Program-made: the position numbers and the translations under genes | Assembly: GCA_016715815.1 (NCBI GenBank) | Contig: JADJXN010000005.1 | Coordinates: forward strand, 1 to 64,000 | Direction: 5' to 3' | From: Oligoflexia bacterium | Lineage (GTDB): Bacteria; Bdellovibrionota; Bdellovibrionia; JABDDW01 | DNA: 64,000 nt | Part shown: piece by piece, positions 9,925-19,014 of the stretch | Layout of the letters: each line of letters opens with the position of its first letter | Position numbering within the stretch: the first letter of the stretch is position 1 | Notes under the pieces: model-generated | The model's input: the letters and a program-made list of their open reading frames with translations, nothing else | Databases searched by the model: none | What the model was told of the DNA's origin: nothing

Positions 9925-12051
9925 ATGAAAAACTTTTTAATTACGACACCTGTGATTTTAGGCGTTCTTTGGGCTGGTTATCTTTTACTTAAAGATTTTA
10001 GGCAGAGCAATGTGGGCGAAGAACTAAACTTAAATCGAGAAGTTATTGGTCAAATTATGTACCTAGAAAACAACGTAAAACGTCAGTTTGGTGGCGATTT
10101 AATGTGGAACTCTGTTGAAAATAAGGAACCCCTTTACAACCAAGACTCCGTCAGAACCGGAAAAGACAGTCAAGTTGCTATAAAGCTTGTTGATAACACT
10201 GTCCTTGAAGTAAGTGAGAACTCTTTAATTGTTTTAGATAAATCTCAAAATAATATGAACATTAATTTTAAAGCTGGAGATCTAAGTGCAAAAAATGCCG
10301 GCAGTAATGTGAGCATTAAAGTTAAAGATGGTTTAGTAAAGGGTTTTGGTGCAGATTTTAAAATTAAAACTGATAGCGAAAGTGGAGCCAAGATTGAAGT
10401 AACAAAAGGTAAAGCTACTATTGAAGATAAAAATAATAAAAAAACTAACTTAAATGAAAATGAAGAAACCTTATTAGATGAAAAAGGTGCTGGGGACATA
10501 ATTAAAATTGCAGTTATTTTAAAATCTCCTGAAGACAAAGCACAAATTAACTCAAACCTTGATAGCGTAAAACATCCTTTTACTTGGGAAGTTATAAATA
10601 AAAAAGTCATTCAAGAGTATTTTGAAATTTCAAAAAATAAAAACTTTTTAAAAGACAAAACAAAAACATTTAAAGCTCATCAAGCCATCACCGCTGAAGC
10701 TGCAAGCGGAAGTAACTATTGGCGCGTGGGTTGGGATGATTCTAAAAAAGGCAGACAATACACTGAATCAAGACTCTTTGTAGTTGGAGCAGATAAAAGA
10801 CTTGAACTTATTTACCCGGAGGATGGCACTAGTTTTCAATTTGAGCCTGATGAAAACAATTTAGAATTACAGTGGCATAGCCTCATTACCGCTAAAGCAT
10901 TTACACTTGAAGTAGCAAAAACATCTGATTTTAAAGTTATAGCCAATTCTCAAATTATTAAAGGACAAGAGGGAGAATTAAAAGTACTTCTTAAAAATTT
11001 AGAAAGTGGGAAATATTATTGGCGCGTGAAGGCCTTTGGAGAAAAGAATGATCTTCTTGCAACATCTGCTGTTAATGATTTTACAATTAAATTAAAACTA
11101 CCCACGTTGCCAGAGCTACTAAGGCCAAATCAAGATTTTACTTGGACAGATTCCTCAGCCATCCCCTTTTCTTGGAAAAAGTTAGAAAACGCGACACTTT
11201 ACAGGCTTATTATTTCATCTGATCAGGAGCAAAAAAGTATTGTTAAATCCATATCCACTAAGGAAACCACATACACTTGGCCTAACAAAGTACAACAAGT
11301 TGTGTATTGGAGTGTTATGGCCCTGGGTAATCAATCAAAAATTATTGCACATAGTGAGCTTAGAAAATTAACAATTCAAACCAAAAAAAAATCATCTCCC
11401 TTTGAGCTGGTTAAACCCAAAGATCAAACAGAGGTTCAAAGGGATCTTTCACAAAAAACTGTAGACCCTGTTTTATTTCAATGGAAAATACTTCGCCCAC
11501 TACCTGGCACTGTTACACTTATTATTGCCAACAATGATGAATTTTTAAACCCCATTAAAATTAATAACCTTAAAAAATTCTCCCATGACCTAGTTTTAGA
11601 TAAAGAAGGCAGTTATTATTGGAAACTTGAAAGCACTTCAGAAAAACAAAAAGATTATATAGAGATTAGTGAAACTAACACCTTTAATTTAAGGCATGTC
11701 AGCCTTATTCCTGCTCCGTCACTAATTTCACCCGAGATGGGTGAAAAAATTGAAACGACTGAGGCCATTACAGTTAAATTTTCTTGGAAAGAATCTGTAG
11801 GTGCTGTTCAATATCATATAGTAGTTGAAAAAGTGGACCCAAAAACTAATGATAGAAAAACAGTTATGGATAAATTAATTAAAGAGACAATTATCACCTC
11901 ACAACCATTACCAGAGGGCCAATACCAATGGAGCGTTTCAAGTTTTGACCAACAAGGACAAGAAGGTATGGCCTCTCGTCTTTATGATTTTAGCATAATC
12001 CCTGTAGATGAAGTGGCTGCACCTCAACTTAATAACCCGGTGGTTAAATGA
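9925..12051 (+). CDS. FecR-domain protein with FN3-like repeats
   Basis: Envelope protein of about 708 residues. One N-terminal hydrophobic segment (LITTPVILGVLWAGYLLL) is an uncleaved anchor or signal. A FecR-type domain follows at roughly residues 45-180 (DSVRTGKDSQVAIKL, then a TKGKATIED stretch). The rest consists of repeated beta-sandwich modules, each ending in a YYWRV or YQWSV motif, as in FN3-like or Ig-like folds. The precise role is unknown; FecR domains sit in the periplasm in signalling or in polymer-binding proteins. It overlaps the next gene by four bases (ATGA), and that gene carries the same repeat type. An in-frame GTG lies nine bases upstream and neither start has a clear ribosome-binding site. 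Confidence 0.7.
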   Translation: MKNFLITTPVILGVLWAGYLLLKDFRQSNVGEELNLNREVIGQIMYLENNVKRQFGGDLMWNSVENKEPLYNQDSVRTGKDSQVAIKLVDNTVLEVSENSLIVLDKSQNNMNINFKAGDLSAKNAGSNVSIKVKDGLVKGFGADFKIKTDSESGAKIEVTKGKATIEDKNNKKTNLNENEETLLDEKGAGDIIKIAVILKSPEDKAQINSNLDSVKHPFTWEVINKKVIQEYFEISKNKNFLKDKTKTFKAHQAITAEAASGSNYWRVGWDDSKKGRQYTESRLFVVGADKRLELIYPEDGTSFQFEPDENNLELQWHSLITAKAFTLEVAKTSDFKVIANSQIIKGQEGELKVLLKNLESGKYYWRVKAFGEKNDLLATSAVNDFTIKLKLPTLPELLRPNQDFTWTDSSAIPFSWKKLENATLYRLIISSDQEQKSIVKSISTKETTYTWPNKVQQVVYWSVMALGNQSKIIAHSELRKLTIQTKKKSSPFELVKPKDQTEVQRDLSQKTVDPVLFQWKILRPLPGTVTLIIANNDEFLNPIKINNLKKFSHDLVLDKEGSYYWKLESTSEKQKDYIEISETNTFNLRHVSLIPAPSLISPEMGEKIETTEAITVKFSWKESVGAVQYHIVVEKVDPKTNDRKTVMDKLIKETIITSQPLPEGQYQWSVSSFDQQGQEGMASRLYDFSIIPVDEVAAPQLNNPVVK

Positions 12052-13568
12052 TACACTTATTACTCCTGTTATCTTTAAATTTATTCGCAAGAGATGTTGA
12101 ATTCAGCTGGGCGCCTATGCCTCAGGCAATAAAATATGAAATTCAGATTTCAAATACTATTAAGTTTGAAAACACACTTGCAAAAGAAGTTGTTGAAAAG
12201 CCAATGTTTGCAACAAAACTTGAAGTAGGCAGATACTACTATAAAGTTAGAGTTATTGATCTTAAAGGACGCCCCGGTAAGTGGTCAAAGCCAGCCACAG
12301 TTCTTGTAGACCCATATTCACCTGAACTTATTTTGCCAGAAAATGGACATGAGGTTAGTTACTTTGAAGTTTTACCTGAAGTAAAATTTGAATGGAAAAC
12401 AGAGCATCAAAAAATGAGTTATGAAGTACTTGTTTCTAAAACCACAGGTGAAAAAGTATTAGAGGAAAAGGTAAATGACTTCACACTTATAGCCAATAAA
12501 CTCCCAGAGGGAGAATACAACTGGAAAGTAAGAACAGTTTCAGAAACAGTATCTTCCGCTTACACGGAGCCAAGAAGATTTAATATTATAAAAAAACCAC
12601 TTCAAACACCAAAACTCATTAAGCCTGAAAATGATGGAATGTCTGCGGCTTATAGAAAAGTTGATTTTACATGGGAACAAGATCCTGTTGCCAAATTTAC
12701 TGATTTTTATTTTGAAAAAATAAAATCCTACACCAATGACAGCAAACCATTTAAGATAAAAAAAGAAAATTTAACAACAACTTCCTATACCGACCCCTAC
12801 CAAGAACCTGGTCTTTACAAGTGGTGGGTCACAACAAAAGAAGCGCAAAATACTCCAGGTGTTACCTCTGAAGTAAATAATTTTGAATTAAGAAATGATG
12901 TTCTATCTCAAGGTAATTATGAGTTGGAATTTAGTTTAAGTTATTTAAATGACCAATACACTACCACCTCAGCAAGATCTGATGGGCTCACTCAAATAGC
13001 CCAACAATCAATGAGCTCTGGCGTGTTTGTTGGCTTTTTAGGTGGTTATTATATTTTAGAGGGCTTAGGGATTTATCTTTCACAAAGAACTGCAAAAGTA
13101 GCAGTTGAGAATTTTAATGATCTTATTTCTGAAACAGATTTGCAATTTAGGCTACGCTTCGGATCTAAAGGTTTTAACCAAGAATTTCAATTTGGTTACA
13201 GAGTTATGGATATTATAGAAGCAGAAAACACACCTTCAGTAACATCAACAGCATTTACAACTCTTGGCCCTTTAATTGGCACTAGAATGACAGCTACAAT
13301 TATACCCACAATTAAAGCGCAGCTAAGTGGCTTTTACTTCAAACCATTCTCAAATGTTCAATCCATAGGCGGCTTAACAGCAGATATTTTTGGCGGGTCT
13401 TTAGGAGTAAAATGGAATTTTATGTATCAGTTTTGGCTTGGTTATAAATTCTCATTTGAGCAAATCAATGGTATTTTCCAAACACCAGGTCAGCCATCAT
13501 CTTATAACGCATCATGGACCCAGTATAGAACAGAGCCGTTTTATATTTCTTTAAGTTTTGAGCACTGA
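12048..13568 (+). CDS. FN3-like repeat protein with C-terminal outer-membrane barrel
   Basis: A 506-residue exported protein. A short signal peptide (about residues 1-14, ending near LNLFA) precedes about three FN3-like modules (residues 15-275) with YYYKVRV and YNWKVRT strands. A C-terminal segment of about 220 residues has alternating hydrophobic and polar strands and ends YISLSFEH, consistent with a beta-barrel closing strand. It starts inside the stop codon of the FecR/FN3 gene, so the two products are probably made together and may assemble, one anchored in the inner membrane and one in the outer. No known family name was recognised. Confidence 0.65.
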   Translation: MIHLLLLLSLNLFARDVEFSWAPMPQAIKYEIQISNTIKFENTLAKEVVEKPMFATKLEVGRYYYKVRVIDLKGRPGKWSKPATVLVDPYSPELILPENGHEVSYFEVLPEVKFEWKTEHQKMSYEVLVSKTTGEKVLEEKVNDFTLIANKLPEGEYNWKVRTVSETVSSAYTEPRRFNIIKKPLQTPKLIKPENDGMSAAYRKVDFTWEQDPVAKFTDFYFEKIKSYTNDSKPFKIKKENLTTTSYTDPYQEPGLYKWWVTTKEAQNTPGVTSEVNNFELRNDVLSQGNYELEFSLSYLNDQYTTTSARSDGLTQIAQQSMSSGVFVGFLGGYYILEGLGIYLSQRTAKVAVENFNDLISETDLQFRLRFGSKGFNQEFQFGYRVMDIIEAENTPSVTSTAFTTLGPLIGTRMTATIIPTIKAQLSGFYFKPFSNVQSIGGLTADIFGGSLGVKWNFMYQFWLGYKFSFEQINGIFQTPGQPSSYNASWTQYRTEPFYISLSFEH

Positions 13569-13571
13569 TTT

Positions 13572-14231
13572 TTATTTACCAATATCAAACGGAATTTTAA
13601 CACCAAGGCTGAACATCAAAGGCAGTGGTATAAAAGCTTTATTGTTAAGGGTTGTGGAATTATAAATAGAGCCTATTAAAAACAAAGTACGCAAACTCAT
13701 AACACCAATAATTTTTTCACTAAATTGGCGGCTTAGACCTATGCCACCTGAAATTACAAAACCACTACTAGTAGTTTGTAATGTATCAACAACGTTCACG
13801 TCATTAACTCCGTAGCTTACTGTCACATTTGCAGGGTTTCCCATGGCATAACCCAAAAGTGCTTCCCAAAAAAAGCTTTGAAATTGGCTTTTAAAACGCC
13901 CCTCAGCCCCCACACTAATAACGCTCATACTTTGAGTAAAAGATTTTAAATAAGAGCCAGTTAAAATATAATCTGAAGCTGTTTTTTGAAGTGCAGTTTG
14001 TTGCATTTGAAGTATTTCAAAACGAAGCTTTGCACCTATAGGCCGCTCATCCCACATACTATAAAAGACACTTCCCTGAAGCCCCGCACCCGCTCCAAAC
14101 GCACCTAATGATGGGTCTGATAACATGAGTGAGCCGTTACCACCAAGCTCCACTCCAGCTGATGACTTTATGGCCTCTGCATTTGCAAAGACAGAAGTTA
14201 ATAGAAAAAAAATAAAAACTAATTGAGCCAT
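13572..14231 (-). CDS. Predicted outer-membrane beta-barrel protein
   Basis: About 219 residues with a clean signal peptide (MAQLVFIFFLLTSVFANAEA), followed by Gly-rich amphipathic strands (VELGGNGSLMLSD, GAGAGLQGSVFYSM) and a C-terminus ending LGVKIPFDIGK. This is the look of a small outer-membrane barrel. Function not recognised. The frame extends upstream to a TTG at 14267, but the ATG at 14231 gives a normal signal peptide, so I prefer it. It is convergent with the FN3-barrel gene, with only three bases between stops. Confidence 0.6.
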   Translation of the reverse strand: MAQLVFIFFLLTSVFANAEAIKSSAGVELGGNGSLMLSDPSLGAFGAGAGLQGSVFYSMWDERPIGAKLRFEILQMQQTALQKTASDYILTGSYLKSFTQSMSVISVGAEGRFKSQFQSFFWEALLGYAMGNPANVTVSYGVNDVNVVDTLQTTSSGFVISGGIGLSRQFSEKIIGVMSLRTLFLIGSIYNSTTLNNKAFIPLPLMFSLGVKIPFDIGK

Positions 14232-14340
14232 TATATTTAAAGTAACAGTGTAAATTAATGAATTCAAGAAGATACCCTATCTAGACTAGAGTCTGGTCGC
14301 GTCTTTAGCTTTAAGTTTAAAAAGACGATGAGATAATGCT

Positions 14341-15369
14341 ATGTCAGATGAAAATAAACCAGCTTGGGTAGAAAACAACAAAATTGATAATACTGCTTTA
14401 GAAAACTTTAAAAAGGAGGCTGAAGTTAATCAGTGCCCACCACTAGCTATTGCCATCGAAAATGGCTTCATCGATGAAGAAAAATTCTTAGATAAAGAGC
14501 AGGCAAAGTCAGATCTTGCAATTATTAATAAAGATTACTTTAATACAAACCCTGCAGGTGATTTATTTAATGGGTATGATTATCTAGCTTTTAAAAAAGA
14601 AGGAATTATTCCACTAGCAAAGTGGGAAGAACATAGTTATTTTGCAAAAATTAGCTCAGACAAAGCCAATCTTGAAAGCACACTAGTTAACGCCATTTTT
14701 GTACTGGCACCTTGGACGGGCTTAAAGAAATGGTTTCAGTTTTGGGAAAAAAATCAAAAACCCAAAGAAGAGAAAAAAGAAATCCTTGAAGGGATTAAAA
14801 AAGTTTCACAGGATACTTTAAATAAAATAAATTTTGGTGATATAAAACTACCACCCATTCCAACGGCTTTAAATAAAAAAAAACTTGAGACTACTAACCC
14901 ACAAATAATTAAACAAGAAGCACCTAAGCCACCTCCCGTACCTACAGATTTAAATGCCACCATTATTGACCCATTTGAAAAGTGGTGCGGTTATTTTGAA
15001 AAGTCATTATTATTTTCTGTTAATGGCAATGAATTAAAATTATTAAAATCAAATGGCAAATGGAGTATAAGCAACACTTTAACACTAAAAGTAGAAAAAG
15101 CAGGGATGTTTAAAATCGTTTTAGATACACAAAAATCTTATCATGGATTTGTTAACCCTAGTGAGACAAATAAAAGTTTTTTTGATATCGCTAATCAAGG
15201 AATATTAACAGAACATGTTACACTTTGCCCTGTTATTGAAAATCAAAATATCACAGGTTTATATTTAGGATGCACTACAAAAGAAAAAGCTCTTAATTTA
15301 AGGCTCTCCACCCTTGAAGACATAGTTAAATCTACTTTAACGACTACCACCCTCAAAAGAGCTGCTTAA
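14341..15369 (+). CDS. Hypothetical protein with Pro-rich linker
   Basis: 342 residues, no signal peptide. An N-terminal acidic region (about 1-100) is followed by one weakly hydrophobic patch (LVNAIFVLAPWTGLKKWFQF, about 115-135), a lysine- and proline-rich linker with two similar motifs (LPPIPTALN and PPPVPTDLN), and a C-terminal globular region of about 135 residues. The duplicated Pro motif suggests a small internal repeat or docking segment. No family was recognised. Its last 33 bases overlap the 3' end of tsaE on the other strand, so the two transcripts are complementary at their ends. Confidence 0.6.
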   Translation: MSDENKPAWVENNKIDNTALENFKKEAEVNQCPPLAIAIENGFIDEEKFLDKEQAKSDLAIINKDYFNTNPAGDLFNGYDYLAFKKEGIIPLAKWEEHSYFAKISSDKANLESTLVNAIFVLAPWTGLKKWFQFWEKNQKPKEEKKEILEGIKKVSQDTLNKINFGDIKLPPIPTALNKKKLETTNPQIIKQEAPKPPPVPTDLNATIIDPFEKWCGYFEKSLLFSVNGNELKLLKSNGKWSISNTLTLKVEKAGMFKIVLDTQKSYHGFVNPSETNKSFFDIANQGILTEHVTLCPVIENQNITGLYLGCTTKEKALNLRLSTLEDIVKSTLTTTTLKRAA

Positions 15370-15774
15370 CTGACGCTTATTTTCATCTATAATTTCAAAT
15401 TTAAGTTTCAAGCACTGTCTTTGAGATATACTTTGATTTAAATTTTCAGACCACTCAATACAAATAATATTTTTTTTATCATTCAAGTAATCCCTTAAGC
15501 CTATGCTCTCAAAATCATCTTGTTTAGATAACCTATAAAGATCCATGTGTATGACAGTTTTTGATTTATTTTTATACTCATTAACTAAAGAATAAGATGG
15601 AGAATTAACTATTAAGTTTTTTTGATTTAAGTATTTTTTTATAAAAAAACTTACCCACTGAGTTTTACCAGAACCCAGTGGACCGGAAAGTAAAATAATA
15701 GCAGGTGCTTTAATTTTTTTAGCAATACTCTCTGCGTGTTTTTGAGTTTCCTTAATATTTTTAAGTAATATCAT
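15337..15774 (-). CDS. tsaE: tRNA threonylcarbamoyladenosine biosynthesis ATPase TsaE
   Basis: Small ATPase that works with TsaB and TsaD to make t6A37 in tRNA. The 145-residue protein has the Walker A motif SGPLGSGKTQW, then HMDLYRL and the IEWSE motif typical of TsaE. Its ATG overlaps the pdxJ stop codon (ATGA). It is the last gene of the ftsH-to-tsaE run. Its substrate pathway links to MtaB elsewhere in the window, which modifies the same t6A37 base. Confidence 0.93.
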   Translation of the reverse strand: MILLKNIKETQKHAESIAKKIKAPAIILLSGPLGSGKTQWVSFFIKKYLNQKNLIVNSPSYSLVNEYKNKSKTVIHMDLYRLSKQDDFESIGLRDYLNDKKNIICIEWSENLNQSISQRQCLKLKFEIIDENKRQLSSSFEGGSR

Positions 15775-16487
15775 GCTAAAAGAGATTTCATTTCTTTAAC
15801 TGCTTGAGCCAAGCCCACAAAAACTGACCGACATATAATGGAATGACCAATATTAAGCTCAATCAAATGTGGAAGCTTCTTTAAAACTAAAACATTTTCA
15901 TAATCGATACCGTGCCCTGCATGTACTTTTAAATTTAAGTTATTAGCTTGAATGCAGGCCTTTTCAAGCCTTTCATATTCCTTTTGTTTTTGGCTTGTAC
16001 TTTTTGAGAGCGCATATTTCCCAGTATGAAACTCTACGGCATCAGCCATTAAATCAGCACTTGCCTCTACTTGCTTTAGGTTAGGCTCAATAAATAAACT
16101 TACTAAAATATTATTTAATTTTAATTTTTTTATGCATTTCTGAATTTTTTTATAATTTTTAATAACATCTAACCCACCCTCTGTTGTTACTTCTTCTCTT
16201 TTCTCTGGTACAAGGCAAGCAATTAATGGCTTATACTTAATAGCAATTTTAGTCATTTCATCTGTGGCTGCCATTTCAAGATTAGTTGGAATTTTATTTG
16301 AAATAATATTTTTAACATCAAATTCTTGGATATGCCTCCGATCGCCTCTTAAATGCACTGTAATTTGATTTGCACCTGATTGCATACATATCTGTGCTGC
16401 TGATAAAACGTCAGGGTAAGCGGTCAGGCCAGCACGAACTTGCCTTAATGTAGCCACATGATCAATGTTTAAGCCAAGTCTAATCAT
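15771..16487 (-). CDS. pdxJ: Pyridoxine 5'-phosphate synthase PdxJ
   Basis: Condenses 1-deoxyxylulose 5-phosphate with 3-amino-2-oxopropyl phosphate to give pyridoxine 5'-phosphate, in the DXP-dependent vitamin B6 pathway. The 238-residue TIM-barrel protein begins with the signature RLGLNIDHVATLRQ, has ITVHLRGDRRHIQ, and ends with LNIGHSIICRSVFVGL, the conserved phosphate-binding region. It overlaps glmM upstream and tsaE downstream by four bases each. Confidence 0.96.
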   Translation of the reverse strand: MIRLGLNIDHVATLRQVRAGLTAYPDVLSAAQICMQSGANQITVHLRGDRRHIQEFDVKNIISNKIPTNLEMAATDEMTKIAIKYKPLIACLVPEKREEVTTEGGLDVIKNYKKIQKCIKKLKLNNILVSLFIEPNLKQVEASADLMADAVEFHTGKYALSKSTSQKQKEYERLEKACIQANNLNLKVHAGHGIDYENVLVLKKLPHLIELNIGHSIICRSVFVGLAQAVKEMKSLLA

Positions 16488-17851
16488 GCCAGTTCTCTGT
16501 GCACAACTGCTGCTATTTCCTCTGCAATGGTGTTAATTTCATCAACCTTAGGACCTTCCACCAAAACTCTTACTACTGGTTCAGTACCAGAGAATCTAAG
16601 ATAAATTCTACCTTTGTCCTTAAGTCTTTCTTCTGTTTTTTTAACAAGTTCCTGTAGCTCTTTAATTTGGTTTAAATCTTTTCTCTTAGTGACACGTACA
16701 TTTCTTAATACCTGTGGCATTTCATTCATGACAGCTCTTAACTGTGAAAGCGATTTATTTTTCTCAACAATAACACTTAAAACTCTTAATGCTGCAATTA
16801 AACCATCTCCGGTGGTTCCATGCTCACTAAAAATAATATGCCCAGACTGCTCTCCGCCAAGCACATAGCCACTATTTTTCATGGCATCTACAACATACTT
16901 ATCTCCCACTTCAGTACTTATAATATTAATTTGATGTTTTTTAAGAGCATGCTGTAATCCCACATTGCTCATCACTGTTGAAACTATGGTTTTAGAGGGC
17001 AGTTGGTCTTTTTCAACCATATCAATAGCGCAAATAGCTAGTATGTGATCTCCGTTTACAATTTTACCTTGCTCATCACATAAAATAACTCTATCCGCAT
17101 CTCCATCAAGTGCGATGCCTAAATCCGCTCTGTACTCCACAACAGCTTTTGAAATATTCTCAGGATACAAAGCCCCACATTTATCATTAATATTTGTACC
17201 ATTGGGGGTTACGCCAAGTTTTATTACTTCCGCTCCCAGCTCCTCAAATACCCAAGGAGCCACTTTATAGGCTGCACCATTTGCACAATCTAAAACTATT
17301 CTTAAACCACTAAGATTTAATTTTTGCGGAAAAGTATTTTTCACGTAAACAACATAGCGTCCAATGGCATCATCTATTCTGACAGTTTTACCCACGCCAT
17401 CAGCTGTTGGTAATGCTTGGTCAAAATCTGTTTGCCAAACAAGATCTTCTATTTCCTTTTCTTGATAGGCTTGTAGTTTATAACCATCACGACCAAATAT
17501 TTTTATACCATTATCTTGATACGGGTTATGGCTTGCAGAAATAACAATACCAGCATCTGCTCGCATATTTTGAGTTAAAAATGCAATACCTGGGGTTGGT
17601 AATGGACCAGTTAAAATAACATTTACACCCATTGAGCAAATGCCAGAAGAAAGTGCTTGCTCTATCATGTAGCCGCTTAAGCGAGTGTCTTTACCAATTA
17701 ATATTTTTGGCTTTTTATCTTTTAAATTTTGAGCTTCTTTTCTTACTTTATAGGCAATGGCCTTTCCAACTTGCATAGCAATTTCAGTTGTCATTGGGTA
17801 TTGGTTGGCAATACCTCTAACACCATCAGTGCCAAATAATTTTTTGTTCAT
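16484..17851 (-). CDS. glmM: Phosphoglucosamine mutase GlmM
   Basis: Interconverts glucosamine 6-phosphate and glucosamine 1-phosphate for peptidoglycan and LPS precursors. The 455-residue protein has FGTDGVRG at its N-terminus, the phosphoserine loop SASHNPYQDNGIK with the active Ser at about residue 107, the metal loop DGDADR, the sugar-binding loop GGEQSGH and the phosphate loop RFSGTEP near the C-terminus. It lies three bases after cdaR, the arrangement found in Firmicutes where CdaA, CdaR and GlmM interact. Confidence 0.96.
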   Translation of the reverse strand: MNKKLFGTDGVRGIANQYPMTTEIAMQVGKAIAYKVRKEAQNLKDKKPKILIGKDTRLSGYMIEQALSSGICSMGVNVILTGPLPTPGIAFLTQNMRADAGIVISASHNPYQDNGIKIFGRDGYKLQAYQEKEIEDLVWQTDFDQALPTADGVGKTVRIDDAIGRYVVYVKNTFPQKLNLSGLRIVLDCANGAAYKVAPWVFEELGAEVIKLGVTPNGTNINDKCGALYPENISKAVVEYRADLGIALDGDADRVILCDEQGKIVNGDHILAICAIDMVEKDQLPSKTIVSTVMSNVGLQHALKKHQINIISTEVGDKYVVDAMKNSGYVLGGEQSGHIIFSEHGTTGDGLIAALRVLSVIVEKNKSLSQLRAVMNEMPQVLRNVRVTKRKDLNQIKELQELVKKTEERLKDKGRIYLRFSGTEPVVRVLVEGPKVDEINTIAEEIAAVVHRELA

Positions 17852-17854
17852 ATA

Positions 17855-18223
17855 TTAATTAACCTCAACCTTTTCTAATTTAACTGTCACAGCCCCAGGC
17901 GACATATTTAAAATCCTTACTCCCGGTGGGGTATTAATACTATCTGAATGTATTCTTACTGTAGTTGTGCCTTCAGATAAATGGCTTAAGTCAATAACAA
18001 GGGGCTCATTCATTTCAGAAAACTTTTTTAAAATTAATCTTGGACCTGCTGCTTTAAAAGAAATTTCATGGGTTACATTATTTGTAATTGCATGATTTTT
18101 AGGTAAAACAAAATTCACATGTACAAGCTTAATCATAATAGCTTCTTTTGAGCCAAGAATAATAACCCACAATATAAGTGTTATTAGAAGGGCTACAATT
18201 TTATAACTTGTATTTTCTTTCAT
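17855..18223 (-). CDS. YbbR-like domain protein (CdaR-type)
   Basis: A 122-residue protein with one N-terminal membrane segment (about residues 7-25) and a single short YbbR-like beta domain with the repeating pattern ending VRILNMSPGAVTVKLEK. In Firmicutes CdaR has several YbbR repeats and regulates the diadenylate cyclase CdaA from outside the membrane; here only one repeat is visible, so this is a minimal version. Placement between cdaA (four-base overlap) and glmM (three-base gap) supports the assignment. Confidence 0.78.
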   Translation of the reverse strand: MKENTSYKIVALLITLILWVIILGSKEAIMIKLVHVNFVLPKNHAITNNVTHEISFKAAGPRLILKKFSEMNEPLVIDLSHLSEGTTTVRIHSDSINTPPGVRILNMSPGAVTVKLEKVEVN

Positions 18224-19008
18224 CCGTCATTCCTTGAAAGATTAAATAAATTATATAAAGCTTTTCTTAAAGTAGGCATATCCAAATCAGATGTGATCTG
18301 CCCACCCATAACTAGATTCATGTTCAAGTTTTCTTCACTTACAACAATAATAACTGCATCAGTTTCTTCAGTTAAGCCAATAGCAGCTCTATGTCTTGTA
18401 CCAAGGTTTTTATCTATATTGGGGTTTTTAGTTAATGGCAAAAAACAACCTGCCGCCGAAATACGTCCGCCTCTGATGATTAAAGCACCATCATGTAAGG
18501 GAGAGGTTGCATTAAAAATGGAGCTGATTAATTCTGCATTTACTTGGCTATCGATTTTAGTACCCACTTCTATATAATCTTCAAGACCAATCTCACGCTC
18601 AATAACAATCAGAGCTCCCAATTTTTTTTGTGCTAATTGAACTGAAGCTTTTACTATCTCATCTACAACTAAAGTTTCTTCATCTGCAGAAACAGAAGTA
18701 AAAAATGGGTTTCTTCCAATGTGCGCAAGACCCCTTCTGATTTCATGCTGGAATAAAACAACAATAATAATAAATAAATTTGAAAAGAATTTTTCTAAAA
18801 GCCAGTTAAGCGTGTAAAGATCCAGCCAAATACTTGCAATATAAGCAATGGCAATAATTCCAAGGCCTGAAAGCATTTGTACTGCACGGGTTCTCTTAAT
18901 TAAAAGCAACACTCGGTAAATGACATACCAAACCACCACCATATCCACCACATCCATGAGGCGAAAACTTGAAAATAATAGGCTAGCGTTATGCCAAAAT
19001 TGTGTCAC
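18220..19008 (-). CDS. cdaA: Diadenylate cyclase CdaA (DisA_N/DAC domain)
   Basis: Makes cyclic di-AMP from two ATP. The 262-residue protein has three N-terminal membrane segments (about residues 17-35, 44-65 and 70-90) and a cytoplasmic DAC domain with the catalytic DGA motif (PLHDGALIIRGG) and RHR motif (GTRHRAAIGLTEETDA). The start is GTG with AGG about eight bases upstream, seven bases after the ftsH stop. The order ftsH-cdaA-cdaR-glmM links the nucleotide to envelope control. No recognisable c-di-AMP phosphodiesterase (GdpP or PgpH) lies in the window. Confidence 0.92.
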   Translation of the reverse strand: MTQFWHNASLLFSSFRLMDVVDMVVVWYVIYRVLLLIKRTRAVQMLSGLGIIAIAYIASIWLDLYTLNWLLEKFFSNLFIIIVVLFQHEIRRGLAHIGRNPFFTSVSADEETLVVDEIVKASVQLAQKKLGALIVIEREIGLEDYIEVGTKIDSQVNAELISSIFNATSPLHDGALIIRGGRISAAGCFLPLTKNPNIDKNLGTRHRAAIGLTEETDAVIIVVSEENLNMNLVMGGQITSDLDMPTLRKALYNLFNLSRNDG

Positions 19009-19014
19009 AAAAAC

